Positions 31,465 to 42,990 of a stretch of 64,000 nt of DNA are shown here, in pieces; position 1 is the stretch's first letter; each line of letters opens with the position of its first letter. Under the pieces are notes generated by a model. The model made no database searches. It saw only the letters and a program-made list of their open reading frames with translations, and was not told the DNA's origin. The stretch comes from Dendrolimus kikuchii (lineage: Eukaryota > Arthropoda > Insecta > Lepidoptera > Lasiocampidae): assembly GCA_019925095.2 (NCBI GenBank), contig CM034415.1:4249001-4313000 (forward strand), written 5' to 3'. The translations under genes were made by a program, and so were the position numbers.

Positions 31465-34400
31465 ATGTTTCGACGGCTCACAAAAACTTTCTCACGACCG
31501 AAATTGTGTTATTTAATCAAAAATAACAATTTAGGTGGTAGTTTCAGCAATTACAGAAGTATAGTCCCATTATCTACAACGAATTTGGCGCTGAAAGATG
31601 AGAAGTAAGTGAGAATTTCATTAATAAAGTAGATATTTTGTCCTGCACTTTTCCATAATTCTGATATTGAATATACATAACAGAAGAGTTGTGTTTAATT
31701 CTGATAGTAAAAGATTTTTCATGAGAGCTACTATCATCATCATTAAGAATGTCTTTAAAGGGCACGAGTACAAGGTACGCCAACACGTTTAAATTAAGGC
31801 ATAATTTGTACCCAAATTGTAGCTGTAATCATAATTGATTACAGCTCAAATATTGGCTTTGGGTTGACTTTGAAATTTCGTACCCTGACTTGGGGAGTGT
31901 TGAGGGGTGTACGGGAGCCACCACAGGTATAGATATGTCCATTTTGTTATTATAAATTCAATGGTGATATGTGTTTAAGAATATATTTATGACTTATTTA
32001 TAACAACTAAAACTGTATATGAGTGTAAAAAAAAGGTTTTTAATTAAGTATGGAAATTTAACTTTCATGACAATAATCTGATAATTTTGATAATAACGAA
32101 TGGGAAATATGTATAAACGAAGGACAATAAAATTATGCCCTTGTTCTATATACAAGACTATAAATATGGTTTAGTTATAATTATTCTATTAAAATCATTG
32201 GAAAGCTTTCATTTATGTAAATAATTAATAAATAAGGCAATACATGATTTTCTCATTTCATGTTTATACATATTTACCTAACAAAGTGTGATTTGACTTT
32301 AGAAATGTACTTACTAGGGTGGCGCAAAAAAACTAACATTTTTTTGAGTCTCGACTGAAAAAATATTAGTTTTTGATGTTTTAAGAACTCCCTCCAAAAG
32401 ACAATAAAAAAAAAATGTCTGAAGAGGTCACTCCAAATTTTTTAAGTTTTCAAAAATCGCCAAAAATGGATTTTTTGATATAAATTTTTCTTCTCATTAC
32501 ACTATAATTTTATAGACCAATTTTTTAAAATTGACTAGTGCATTACTTTAGATTTAGATTGGTCTATAAAATTATAATAAGAAAAAAAATTGAAATAGAA
32601 AAACAAAGTTTTTGGCGATTTTTGAAATCTTAAAAAATTTGGAGCCACCTCTTAAATTTTTTTTTTTGAGATGTTCTTTGGAGGAGTTCTCAAAACATCA
32701 AAAACTAATATTTTTCCACTCAAGACAATAATGTCAGTTTTTTTGCAATACCTTATTACTTACATACATACATAACTTTACGCCAGTTCCCTTGTCGTAG
32801 GCACGAACAGCAGAGCGCCATTCAGGCTTATTCTTACACATTTCACTTGCTTCTTTGACATTCATAACTCTTGTCATGCATGCTCGTCTGTTCTTAAGGC
32901 TCCTAACATCACCTTCTGCTAGTACACCATCAATTTGATCATGGAAGGTGTGTCGTGGCCTTCCACGACTTGTGCATCCATCCACTTTTGCATTGTATAA
33001 CTGTTTTGTCATTCTTTCATCATGCATTCTTTCCACATGCCTGAACCACCGGAGCATTCCTTTCCTTACCTTCCCCCCCGACACTCTCTGTCTTACTTCG
33101 GTATTATGAATGCAAAAAAAAAATATTTACCCCTCGGTACTTGAATCACCCTCATGTATATTTTACAAAAATTATTGGTTTATTTGAATTTTGAACATTG
33201 AAAAAAGTTATGTTTGTTTGAAAGATTCCATTTTGATATAAATAAATTTATTTTAATCTCTTTGTAACTTAATCCATATGAATTGTACTTTAACACTTAA
33301 TATAATTAGCACTCCGATGAACAAAATACATAGATAGAGCCCAGAGCTCTAGGAAGCCAGTTGCACCGCAGTGCGTTACAAGTCAGTCTATACATCAATG
33401 GTCTATGGGTTAATATTCTTTTTTTGTTTCCAGGGTCACAGTGACCTTTGTTCTTAATGATGGTAAAAGTCTCGAGACCCAAGCAAAGATTGGCGACACA
33501 TTGTTAGATGTGGTGGTGAACAACGACCTGAATATCGAGGGCTATGGTGCATGCGAAGGCACCCTGACCTGCTCCACATGCCACGTCATACTAAAGCAGG
33601 AGGATTATGATAGGTGACCTACCTACATACATACATACATATGTACATAACTTCACGCCAGTTCCCTTGCGGGGTAGGCACGGACAACAGTACACACCTC
33701 ACTTGCTTCTTTGACATTCATAGCTCTTGTCATGCACGCTCGTCTGTTCTTAAGGCTCCTGACATCACCTTCTGCTAGTACATGATCAATTTGATCATGG
33801 ATGGTGTGTCGTGGCCTTCCACGGCTTCTGCATCCATCCACTTTTGCATTGTATATCTGTTTAGTCATTCTTTCATCATGCATTCTTTCCACCGGAGCAT
33901 TCCTTGTGAACATTTATTATTAGATTAATCCCACAGCTGAGCTTGGGCATCCTCCATTTTTAAGGGAAGAGCTTAACCTCGTTAGAGGTCATCCACAAAT
34001 GAAGTCACACGAATATCATGATTTTTTTGACCACCCGGTCCTTACCAGAACAGGTCACATTCCTGGGACTCCTCCCTCCCTTGTGTGACGTCACATATTT
34101 TGCACATTTACATGAAGAAATTATTAAATTAAACTAGCAGTTAACAGGTACAGCTGGAAATATTTTGAAGTTTTCCTTTAATAAATTTCATGTTTTAAAG
34201 GTTAAATATATTAGATTTTGTAATGTGACTTCATGAAATTTAAGAACAGACGAGCGTGCATGACAAGAGTTATGAATTTCAAAGAAGCAAGTGAGGTGTG
34301 TAAGAATAAGCCTGAATGGCGCTCTGTTGTTCTTGCCTACCCTGCAAATGAACTGGCGTGAAGTTATGTATGTATGCAATTTAAGACCCCTCCCACTCCT

Positions 34401-34662
34401 TGTCACACAATGTCACACTTCGTTGACACCCCCTCCCCCCCTTCTTTTATCATTGGTAACAGCTAGCTATAGGAATAAATTTTGATTTTAGCCTTTATTT
34501 TTCAGGTTACCAGAAGAGCCAAGCGATGAGGAGAGGGACATGTTAGACTTGGCTTACGGCCTGACCGATACTTCAAGACTGGGCTGCCAGATAACGCTTA
34601 CGAAAGACCTGGACGGTTTGGTCATCCAAGTACCGGAGACAATAAACGACGCGAGGAGTTGA
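31465..34662 (+). CDS. Fdx1: Mitochondrial [2Fe-2S] ferredoxin, adrenodoxin type
   Basis: Three exons, 31465-31604, 33434-33613 and 34506-34662, with AG/GT borders, join to 158 aa. Residues 1 to about 45 are basic and hydroxylated without acidic residues until the end ([13 protein letters not shown]), a typical mitochondrial presequence. From 48 on is a vertebrate-type ferredoxin fold: [10 protein letters not shown], the cluster loop [13 protein letters not shown] with Cys87, Cys93 and Cys96, and Cys134 in [23 protein letters not shown] and the terminal VPETINDAR match adrenodoxin (FDX1) better than FDX2. The protein shuttles electrons from ferredoxin reductase to mitochondrial P450s; in insects these include ecdysteroid-making enzymes. 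All four cluster ligands are present, so it should be functional. Its introns contain a fold-back element, RTE pieces and a MITE. Confidence 0.95.
32317..32753. mobile_element. Large fold-back (inverted repeat) element in Fdx1 intron 1
   Basis: About 437 bp. The left arm, GGGTGGCGCAAAAAAACTAA through TTTTGGCGATTTTTGAAA-type sequence, is mirrored by the right arm, so nearly the whole element pairs with itself around about 32530. Mirror pairs include TATAATTTTATAGACCAA and TTGGTCTATAAAATTATA. TA flanks both ends, suggesting a Tc1/mariner-type MITE; there is no coding capacity. Confidence 0.8.
32760..33107 (-). mobile_element. RTE-1 LINE 3' end in Fdx1 intron 1
   Basis: Starts with the TACA repeat. 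The minus-strand frame carries [21 protein letters not shown] small deletion affects the PARELA end. Confidence 0.85.
33621..33906 (-). mobile_element. RTE-1 LINE 3' end in Fdx1 intron 2
   Basis: TACA repeat immediately after the exon 2 donor, then the usual C-terminal frame with an internal deletion ([13 protein letters not shown]). It begins only about 10 bases after the splice site. Confidence 0.85.
34000..34470 (+). mobile_element. Harbinger-like MITE F (short form), split by RTE-1, in Fdx1 intron 2
   Basis: Shares both halves with the 36244-38184 element: the left half has GTGTGACGTCACATATTTTG, the right half TTAAATATATTAGATTTTGT. An RTE-1 tail at about 34246-34372 (+) is inserted in the right half; AATTTAAG occurs on both sides of the insert. 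The ends of the MITE itself are worn. Confidence 0.65.
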
Positions 34663-34685
34663 TGACTACACATGGCATAGATTTA

Positions 34686-34691
34686 AATAAA
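34686..34691 (+). terminator. Fdx1 poly(A) signal
   Basis: AATAAA 24 bases after the Fdx1 stop. Confidence 0.6.
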
Positions 34692-35023
34692 TGTAAAGGG
34701 TCAATATGAAATACAGACACGAGGATGTTTCGAATGTCATTATTCATTAACCCAGTGAAATGTAACTGAAAAACTTACGAATCATAACATTTGTAGAAGA
34801 TGCTATAAGTATATATTAGGGAACATACCCACACTAGTGACCCGTTCAGGGGGGGGAGGTCTTCAAAATACCACGCTTGGTCACAGGAGGGGGAGGGGGT
34901 TGTCTGAAGTTTTAGTCACATAGTCGATATTGATATATTACGAGTATGTATTATTGTTATTTTTGATATTGCATAGCTACTGCTATTGCTATACACATAT
35001 TAGTAGGGTATATATATATAATA
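34692..35023. other. Fdx1 downstream flank
   Basis: Contains a G-rich patch (34850-34900) resembling the inner part of MITE F, in decayed form. Nothing else is seen. Confidence 0.35.
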
Positions 35024-35281
35024 CTAGCTTTTGCCCGCGACTTGATCCGCGTGGAATAGTTTAAAAAAAAAGTCAGTTAAAAAACCCTGATTTTGAAACA
35101 TTCTTCATTGGTGCTCCGCTCCTATTGCTCTTAGCGTGATGATGTATAGCCTATAGCCTTCCTCGATAAATGGGCTATCTAACACTGAAAGAATTTTTCA
35201 AACCAGACCAGTAGTTCCTGAGATTGGTGCGTTCAAGCAAACGAACAAAAAAACTCTTCAGCTTTATATATTAGTATAAGA
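35024..35281 (-). mobile_element. Helitron-like element (Lep1 type)
   Basis: Plus view runs A|CTAGCTTTTGCCCGCGAC to TATTAGTATAAGA|T, the reverse of 10449-10644. Confidence 0.75.
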
Positions 35282-35324
35282 TTAATATGTTTTATTGACT
35301 TTTTTCTTTATTTATTCTAGTTAT

Positions 35325-35555
35325 ATGTATTATGTAATATTTATATATCCTATTGATATGTATTTAATTTGCACACCACCGTCCTACACTTTTGATTCCT
35401 TTCACAATCCACAGCCCGGGTCGTCTGGAAGAGATAGCTCCAAACTAGTCTAAAGCGATAAGGCTGCCCTTTGTTTACTGCCTTTATATGAAATGACTGC
35501 AAATACTTTACTTTAAGTGTATATAGTAAACAATAAAGAATTTTCTATCCTACTA
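35325..35555 (+). mobile_element. LINE 3' tail, family G
   Basis: Matches 11985-12190: TATATATCCTATTGATATG, GCACACCACCGTC, CCCGGGTCGTCTGGAAGAGA, ending ACAATAAAGAATTTTCTA. Confidence 0.65.
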
Positions 35556-35594
35556 AGAGTATGTAACTAAGTAAGAATGTATGGTTTTAAGTTT

Positions 35595-35914
35595 GTTTTT
35601 TTTTAATGCAGGAGATCAGCAGACAGGCAGACGGCTCACTTAATGGAAAGCGGTTACCATCGCCTATGGACATTTGCAACACCAAAGGTGCTACAAATGC
35701 GCTGCTGCTCTCTTAAGGGAGACTGAAACCTGGTCACTAATGCCGGAACACAACTCAAGGTTGTTATTATTATGGCGACATACTTTAGACCAGGGGTGGT
35801 AGCCATCCAGTCGGGCAAATGCCCTACCATCTGGATGTGGGTTGTTAAGTCGCTTCTTACGACAGGCCGCCCCAACGCAGGAAATTGTATTCTTTCTCCG
35901 TTCCTCCACGGATA
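35595..35914 (-). mobile_element. Retroelement family A, full-length copy
   Basis: T-run at the low end and TTCCTCCACGGAT at the high end (the usual CCTGCACGG with one change). Confidence 0.85.
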
Positions 35915-35928
35915 GAGATAGATGTTAA

Positions 35929-36093
35929 TCTTTTACGCTAAAACTACTGAATGGATTTTGGTGAAACTTTACAATAATATAGCTTACACATCAAATTAGC
36001 ACATAGGCTATGATTTATAAAGATATGGCGTGAATTATCCAAAATATAACGATTTTCCATCACCACGCGGGTGAGACCGCGGGGCGCAGCTAG
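35929..36093 (+). mobile_element. Helitron-like element, another family
   Basis: Starts TCTTTTACGCTAAAACTACT after A and ends GCAGCTAG before T. Hairpin CCACGCGGGTGAGACCGCGG near the end. Confidence 0.7.
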
Positions 36094-37559
36094 TCTTCTA
36101 TATACCTATCAATATCCTTCAGGGATATCTTTCGCTTTTCCAAGCTATATTCAAAAATGGCGCATAGCGTTTAGCCCTTTTTAAACAAAAAGCTTTTTAA
36201 AAATTATAGTAAATGGGTCACGTAGTATGGGTACGGTCCCTTAGGGGCGTTAACAAATTACGTCACACTAATTTCATGATTTTTGACCTCTCCCGTCCTT
36301 GTCACAGTAGGTCACATTCGTGAGACTGCTCCCTCCCTAGTGTGACGTCACGTTTTGCAATTTTATATCAAGCAATTATTAAATTGAAATAGCAGTTCCG
36401 TAATTAGTTTTATTTCTATTTAAATTATTTTTTAATAATTTATACGCTATGCTCGTAAAGATAGTAAAGTTTTGGAAGTGAAACTTCTATATAGAAAGGG
36501 GGGTATTAGGATTTTTTCTGTCACGAAAAAGGCCGCGTGGAGGGGCGGCATAAATTTAGACTAGACGTGGTGAGAGGCAGCATAATTTTAGAGTAGACTA
36601 TGGATACTGTAGCCGCAGACGTCCGATCACCATGGCGGCCGTTCGCCAATGATCGGCAAGCGCGCCGCTTCTAGACGGGGCCCCCGTGTTTCCCTCCGCG
36701 CATACTTCGCCTCACCTCATCGCGACACGTGTAATCGTTCCAATGCACCTATTATTATTAAATGTTATATTTTGTTTAGCAGCTAAATGTGTGATGTAAT
36801 ATAAAATATTAATCGGTATTTTTATCCAATAAATATGCATTCCTGAACTGCAATTCAAACACAACAATATTTACTTTCCACCTGAATACTTCCAAAATAC
36901 GTTTTCTGGTTCCGGATCGAATTCAGTTTTTTTGTTTGATAAAATAAAATATGTGTCGTAAAGTGATTTAGTTGTCCTTACGATTTATCCATTGCCCAGA
37001 TTCGATATAGATAAATATAAGAGATAATAATGAGTTTATGTAGAGTGTAAGTGTAATGTAATTTTATATGGAAATATTAATAAATACATACACAAGATAT
37101 AAATCATCACTCATGTATCTACGAATTTATTCCTTTATTAGTAGCCAATATGGAACTTGACCGTTCTAGTCACAGGTATCATTTAGCACACCATATAAGA
37201 ATGATCTTTGAATCATTTTTCTTTTATGGCTTATATCAATAAGTCCTTTTGAATGACCTCTCTTTACCTCCCCTGCAGTCATTCTCCATCCACCGAGTCT
37301 GACAATAGAAATTCACATGATTCAGTAAGTAGTTCACAAATCACTTACCCAAACTCGGCTGTACGGCTTACCTACACGGTCGCCCGTTTCGCCATCTTGT
37401 TTTTGGTCCTTTGTTAATAACTTTTTATAACTGAACTAATACCTCGTCGCGCTCCCTTATCCCCGCTATCCTTTGCGTTCAGAAATGTATTAACCTTTTC
37501 GCATTTCGCGACAATATGTTTAAATAAAAAATGCTTTCAATAAAATTTGTAGGACTAAG

Positions 37560-37845
37560 CCGCGACAGGCACAGAAGCCTGGGGGGATGTTCGCGACCCG
37601 TGTGAGTGTGGGATTCGCCAGATCGGGGGTGGCAGTAGCGTGCCCGGTCAGAACTGGTGCCACGCTATTGCCACTCCCCAGTTAGGGATACCCACTAAAA
37701 CCCCTGGGTGTTCCGTCCTGCGCCTTATGCTAGGGCTGCGGGACTGCTGGATTTCCAACTCCGCGTGCCCTGGCAGGCGTGGGCCTCGCTCACTAGGCCT
37801 CTTCCAATGCCGGGTGAGCTTCTCCCAATAATAAAAAAAAGTACC
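37560..37845 (+). mobile_element. GC-rich LINE 3' UTR with poly(A)
   Basis: GC-rich non-coding sequence (GGGATACCCACTAAAACCCC, CCGTCCTGCGCC) ending in CCCAATAATAAAAAAAA. A related piece is at 58900-59030. Nested in element F. Confidence 0.55.
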
Positions 37846-38137
37846 TAACCTAACCAAATCAAACTTGCAGTAAACCTGCGAATAATCGGAAAAGTGTGCT
37901 GGACACAGTAGAAGTGAAGCTTCAACAGACGAGTGGACAAAACGAATCGCAACAAAATTTTAACTTCAAGTTTTACGGGTAGATTGTTAATGTCAAATTA
38001 AAATTTTGTACATATTTCGATTTAGTTAATCGTTTAAATGTCGTGTTTTAAAGCTTAAATATATTAGATTTTGAAACGTGACATCACGAAATTGATCCCA
38101 TCACCCCTTGTCATAGCATGTCACACTTCGTCGATCA

Positions 38138-38154
38138 CCCCCCCCCCCCCCCCC
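38138..38154 (+). repeat. 17-base C tract
   Basis: Uninterrupted 17 C near the right end of element F. Confidence 0.85.
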
Positions 38155-38187
38155 TATCATGTGATGTAATTTTTGTATTGCCCCTTA

Positions 38188-39365
38188 TTGGCGTCAAAGA
38201 AGAATACAGGAATGATAATAGCCCAGTAAAAATTTAAGTGAAAGAGCTCCGGAATCTTGTATTTCTAGGGAGTTCTACTGGTAATTGTTTTTTCGTGTTT
38301 CAGTAGAGAAAAGCACCACTAGACCAGTCTTTAATAATTTTGTTTTCAATTGCGTTTCATTCAAGTTTTGGATTCATTTAGTCTACAAATCTATACTATA
38401 ATAATTATGAAAGTAAATCTGTTATTCAACTACGTTTTAACGGTTCTGAGCGCTGTAATTTATTTGATTTTTATTATTCCAACGTTACGGTTATTTTTCA
38501 GTAGCCGTGAAGCCGTTATTATGGAAGACAAAGATGTCAGGTGTTAATGAGCATTGTTAAAGTTTTATGTAGCCTACCACCAACTTGTTCTTTTTTATTG
38601 TTTACTTTCAATTGTGTTTATTAAAACGTAGTCTTATTATGTGTACTTGACGCGAAAACTTAAAAAAATATTAAAGAAAATCTGTCCGTCTCTTACGCTT
38701 TTTTCTGTCTGATTTTTCTGAAATTTGGTATACAGGCTGAATTTTTCAAATGGGTGGTTAAATTTAAAACTATGAGATATAGTGAAAAATACTTAGTTTT
38801 TCTTTGTATGTATGTATGTATGTATGGTGACATTGTAATTAATATGCTATGATTGTTCACTTTTATCAGTTTAACTACTTTTTTGTTTGATCACAACGCA
38901 ATATAATTAGAGCACTTATCCGATCTCCCAAACAGTTCCTTTGGTGGAGTGAGTTTACTTTAGTGAGTTTTAATAAACGAGTGAACAATACGAATTTTCG
39001 TACAAGGTTTGAGTGAGTTTTTTTGTATGAGTGATTATTAATATGATAAAATTGTTCACTTTATTGCAATTTTGTCAGTTTGGCTACTTTTCCATTAGAT
39101 TATACGTGTGTTTTTCCATGAAAGTTAAACCAGATTTTATAGTAGTAAAGGCAAGGGTTATTAATAATAAGTTATTGTTTGACACAAATTGTAATAAATA
39201 TATGTATAAATATGGAATTTAATATTATACACAATTTTACAATGTTACGTAAATAAATTTGATTATTCTTTGTATTTTATTTTGTAGTACCTGGAGCCGA
39301 ATTCTGCTATTACTGTCTCGCCAAAATCGCCTAATCCTATCGTCTAAATCGTAGATTTGCCTGAT
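38188..39365. other. AT-rich region with repeat N
   Basis: 38480-38660 (TTTTTCAGTAGCCGTGAAGC, then TTGTTAAAGTTTTATGTAGC) recurs at 63540-63720, so the short frame through it is repeat sequence and not an exon. The rest shows nothing clear. Confidence 0.45.
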
Positions 39366-39700
39366 TTTACAAGCTTTTATTTAACTTGCAATGGATGTAT
39401 GTATGTAAGTTCGGGTGGAATCTTGCAAGTTAAATTTGACCAACTTCCCGGTTTTCGGTATTTCGATTGAGCTGAAATTTTGCACGCATATGTATATTAC
39501 GTGACAATGCAATAATATGGTACCATGGAGCTGATCTGATGATGGAGTCGGAAGGTGCCATAGGAACTCCTGTACTAAACAAGATAGACCCGTCGTGTAT
39601 GGGCTCGTTTTACTTGTCTTGGCTGACACTCTGCCGTTACATGATATCCAGGATTACAAGAGCTTGTATTTAAAAAACTTTTTAAATAAACTTTTAGTAT
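39366..39700 (+). repeat. Repeat family H, copy 2
   Basis: Close match to 4335-4665. Confidence 0.65.
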
Positions 39701-41150
39701 TCTGTTAATTCTAATGGCGTATCCGTGGCAAGCCACTCTTATTTAAAAAAAAAATTACAAACAAAAACTCGAAATAAATGTTTAAATTTTTGATAGCTTT
39801 TCAATATACATTTTATTTTATTTATTTTACTATGACATAATAAACATAACAATTGTATAAATGCATACATGCCAATAACAGGCGTACAAAGCTTTCTCTA
39901 CAGTTTGCAGTATTAAATTAGACTTTATATAAATTTAATTTGAGTTAGATATTCGTACTGGTTCCATGAACCCGTGGTACCCCAAATAAAACGGTGATTA
40001 CCTCAAAGCAAGATCTTTATTCGAAAGCTAAGCTGTCTCCAATACCATTGTCATATTTAAACCATAGCGCGATGTAAATCGACGCTACCGCCATCTAGGG
40101 CTCGACAAAACAGTCGTCTTCAAACACAAAACTAATACATACATTGAATGTTACAAAGCCTCTGGTTGAATTCTTAACAATTATAATATCAATAAATGAG
40201 GTGAATAATTTAATTTACATGAAAATATATGATTATTTTCCTTTTAAAAATTATTAAAGAGTCGCAAAAGATATCTACGTTCGGAATCTTACCAGCTATT
40301 TCATTGTATGTGTTGCATTTACATTTTGGTTAATGCCATTTCTATTTTAATTTTAAACCCGACTCTAAATAATTTTAAATACTATAAGATAAGCCTTATA
40401 TATATTATATGTATTTCAAATGCCTGAACAGTATCGGGGGTGAACATGCGATGAAAAAAAAACCACAACAAAAACATTAAACAGAATATGGTAAAAAAAA
40501 TAATTAAATAAATATCTATGATTAAGTAACTCACAATACAAAGAAGCAAGTGAGGTGTGTAAGAATGAGCCTGAATGGCGCTCTGTTGTTCGTGCCTACC
40601 CCGCATGGGAACTGGCGTGAAGTTATGTATGTATGTAACTCGCAATACAAAGTCTTATAAAATCTGTAAAGCATTAGTATCTATATGCTGTGTAGTAGGT
40701 ACATGAAATTCCACCGTTTCAAGGGCCATTATTGAATAAACAGCATTTCAGCTTTCAGTATGGCACTGGTAAAGCAGGCGTACACACGCCTTCGTAATAT
40801 TACATAATATCGTGACACGAAATAATAAAAATTATTAAGTTCTTTATAAATAAGTTAATTGTTCCGACTGCGTTGATAGGTATGTACTTCTGTAATCTCT
40901 TCTATATTTATATACTAGGATATACCCGCGACTTTGTCCACGCTTGATCCGAAATTCCCGCGGGATTCCCAGGGCACAAAATACCACATTTAAAGATAAT
41001 GTAAGCTATTGTTTTACTGAAAACTAAGTTGGAGTAAGCTAATTTTTATGCACCCAAAGAACTTTCCGAAAAATTCCCGCGGGATTTCCGGGATAAAAAG
41101 TATTGAACATTTTATTACAATAAAAAGTATCAAATATTATATTTAGTTTA
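39701..41150. other. AT-rich region with small repeat pieces
   Basis: 40539-40637 is a short RTE-1 tail (+). 40915-41100 has two TTCCCGCGGGAT motifs as in Helitron-like elements (minus view). The remainder is unassigned. Confidence 0.45.
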
Positions 41151-41740
41151 TCCGTGCAGGAACGGAGAAAGAATACAATTTCCTGTGGCCGGGCGGCCTG
41201 TCGTAAGAGGCGACAAAACAACCCACAGCCAGTTGGTAGGGCGTTTGCCTGACTGGATGACTACCACCCCTGGTCTTTTTTTTTATTTTTTTTTATTGCA
41301 GGAGTTCAGCAGACAGGCAGACGGCCCACTTGATGGAAAGCGGTTACCTTGGCCTATGGACATTTGCAACACCAAAGTTGCTACAAATGCGCTGCTGCTC
41401 TCTTAAAGGAGACTGGAACCTGGTCACTAATGCCGGAACACAACACAAGGTTGTTATGGCGGCATACTCTAGAGCAGGGGTGGTCGCCATCCAGTCGGGC
41501 AAATGCCCTACCACCTGGCATCGCCATCCAGTCGGGCAAATGCCCTACCACCTGGTCTAGAGTATGTCGCCATAACAACCTTGAGTTGTGTTCCGGCATT
41601 AGTGACCAGGTTCCATTGTGCCTTAAGAGAGCAGCAGCGCATTTGTAGCAACTTTGGTGGTGCAAATGTCCATAGGCGATGGTAACCGCTTTCCATCAAG
41701 TGGGCCGTCTGCCTGTCTGCTGATCTCCTGCATTAAAAAA
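41151..41740. mobile_element. Family A copy with a reversed family A copy inserted in it
   Basis: The outer plus copy is 41151 to about 41278 and about 41554-41740. The inner minus copy is about 41279-41553, beginning with a T-run. CTGGTCT appears on both sides of the insert. The inner 5' end carries a tandem duplication of about 37 bp (CATCCAGTCGGGCAAATGCC twice). The arms form a long hairpin. Confidence 0.85.
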
Positions 41741-41747
41741 AAAGACC

Positions 41748-42410
41748 GGATGGGATGACGTTAGTACCTTGGAAGATGGGCAGTCCCTTAGTGTGGGATG
41801 CTAGTTGCGTTGACACTCTGGCGGCATCCCATCTTTCAAGTACGTGTACTAGCGCCGGTTCTGCTGCAGTCGAACAGGAGGCCCTCAAGCGCCGCAAGTA
41901 CGCCTCTATCTCTATCTTTGGGGTGGGAACTCTGTGTCCGTGGGGTCCTAACGCTCTAAAACTTTATCGAGACGTCGCCGACCGTTTACTAGACCTCTCA
42001 CGGGACCAAAAGGCTGGCGTCTATTTTGCTCAAAGGCTAAGTATTGCTATTCAATGTGGTAACGCCGCCAGCCTTTTGGGAACGTTCCCGGTAAGTGACA
42101 GTGGTTTGAGACCAATATTTTATCTATAATTTTTTATTTAGTTCTAGTTTTTAATTTTAGGTTTATTTTTCGTACTATAGTTTAGTTTTAGTATTTAATT
42201 GTATTATTCTATTAAATTAATATATGATTATTTTATTTAGATAAATAAGTACTTATGACTTTAATACCTATTTTGCTGAAAGATAAAGCGTTACTATACA
42301 ACGTGGCAACGCCGCTAGCCCTTTGGGAACGTTCCCGATAAATGACAGTGGTTTGGGATCAATATTTCATTATTTAACCATTATTCCCTATTTGATTTAC
42401 TTCTAGTTTT
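41748..42410 (+). mobile_element. LINE ORF C-terminal fragments
   Basis: 41755-42129 is an open frame with [34 protein letters not shown] and QRLSIAIQCGNAASLLGT, a domain common at the end of invertebrate RT proteins. 42270-42410 repeats its last part (AACGCCGCTAGCCCTTTGGG). Minus-strand relatives: 45110-45235 and 51560-52070. The clade is not determined. Confidence 0.55.
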
Positions 42411-42415
42411 GTTTA

Positions 42416-42698
42416 ACGGGGAAAGAATACAATTTGCTGCGTTGGGGCGGCCTGTTGTAAGAGGCGACAAAATAACCCACAGCCAGGTGGAAGGGTATTT
42501 GCCCGTTCGTATGGCTACCACGTTTGATTTAGAGTATGCCGCCATAACAACCTTGAGTTGTGTTCCGACATTAGTGGCCGGATTCCAGTCTCCCTTAAAA
42601 GAGCAGCAGCGCATTTGTAGCACCTTTGGTGTTGCAATGTCCATAGGCGTTTTCCACCATGCCGTCTGCCTGTCTGCGTAACTCGTGCAATAAGCAAA
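42416..42698 (+). mobile_element. Retroelement family A copy, 5' and internally trimmed
   Basis: GGGGAAAGAATACAATTTGC to CGTGCAATAAGCAAAAA; about 30 bases are missing in the CATAGGCG to GCCGTC part. Confidence 0.8.
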
Positions 42699-42907
42699 AA
42701 TATTTTCAAGTTTATATTGTATTTTCAAATAGATAAACTAAAATACTTATATATCTTTATTCCATAAATTATAAGCTAGTACAATGAAGAAATTTATAAA
42801 TAATTGAATACAATAAAAGAAAACTTAACTTATTTGTATTGTATTCTACCCATAGTCCCTCAAGACTATAAGTAGAATACTGAGCCTAGATCGAGATAGT
42901 AATAATG

Positions 42908-42909
<2 letters not shown>

Positions 42910-42960
<51 letters not shown>
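42910..42960. repeat. TA microsatellite
   Basis: About 24 uninterrupted TA units, then a CATA stretch. Confidence 0.85.
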
Positions 42961-42963
<3 letters not shown>

Positions 42964-42990
42964 CATACATATATATATTAGTTTAAAAAA

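Larger units (their letters stand above)
36244..38184 (+). mobile_element. Harbinger-like element F, long form with internal insertions
   Basis: TTA flanks both ends (36241-36243 and 38185-38187). The ends are inverted: GGGGCGTTAACAAATTACGT and, in reverse, GGGGCAATACAAAAATTACA. A TTA duplication and GGGGC ends fit PIF/Harbinger. The outer segments match the short MITE at 34000-34470, but about 1.6 kb sits between them. That includes a piece of repeat L (36474-36535), a GC-rich patch (36530-36740) and a poly(A)-ended GC-rich retroelement tail (37560-37845). No transposase gene was recognised. Confidence 0.65.

Noticed and set aside
31574..31786. Minus-strand ORF overlapping Fdx1 exon 1
   Set aside because: It overlaps a well-supported coding exon and intron on the other strand, with no recognisable motif.
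38407..38546. Short ORF with hydrophobic N-terminus (MKVNLLFNYVLTVLS...)
   Set aside because: Much of it lies in repeat N, which recurs at 63540-63720, and no splice-compatible partner was found. It is not part of the tetraspanin.
41755..42129. 124-codon ORF as a possible host gene
   Set aside because: The same domain occurs in three more broken copies (42270, 45110, 51560) and matches retroelement C-terminal sequence.
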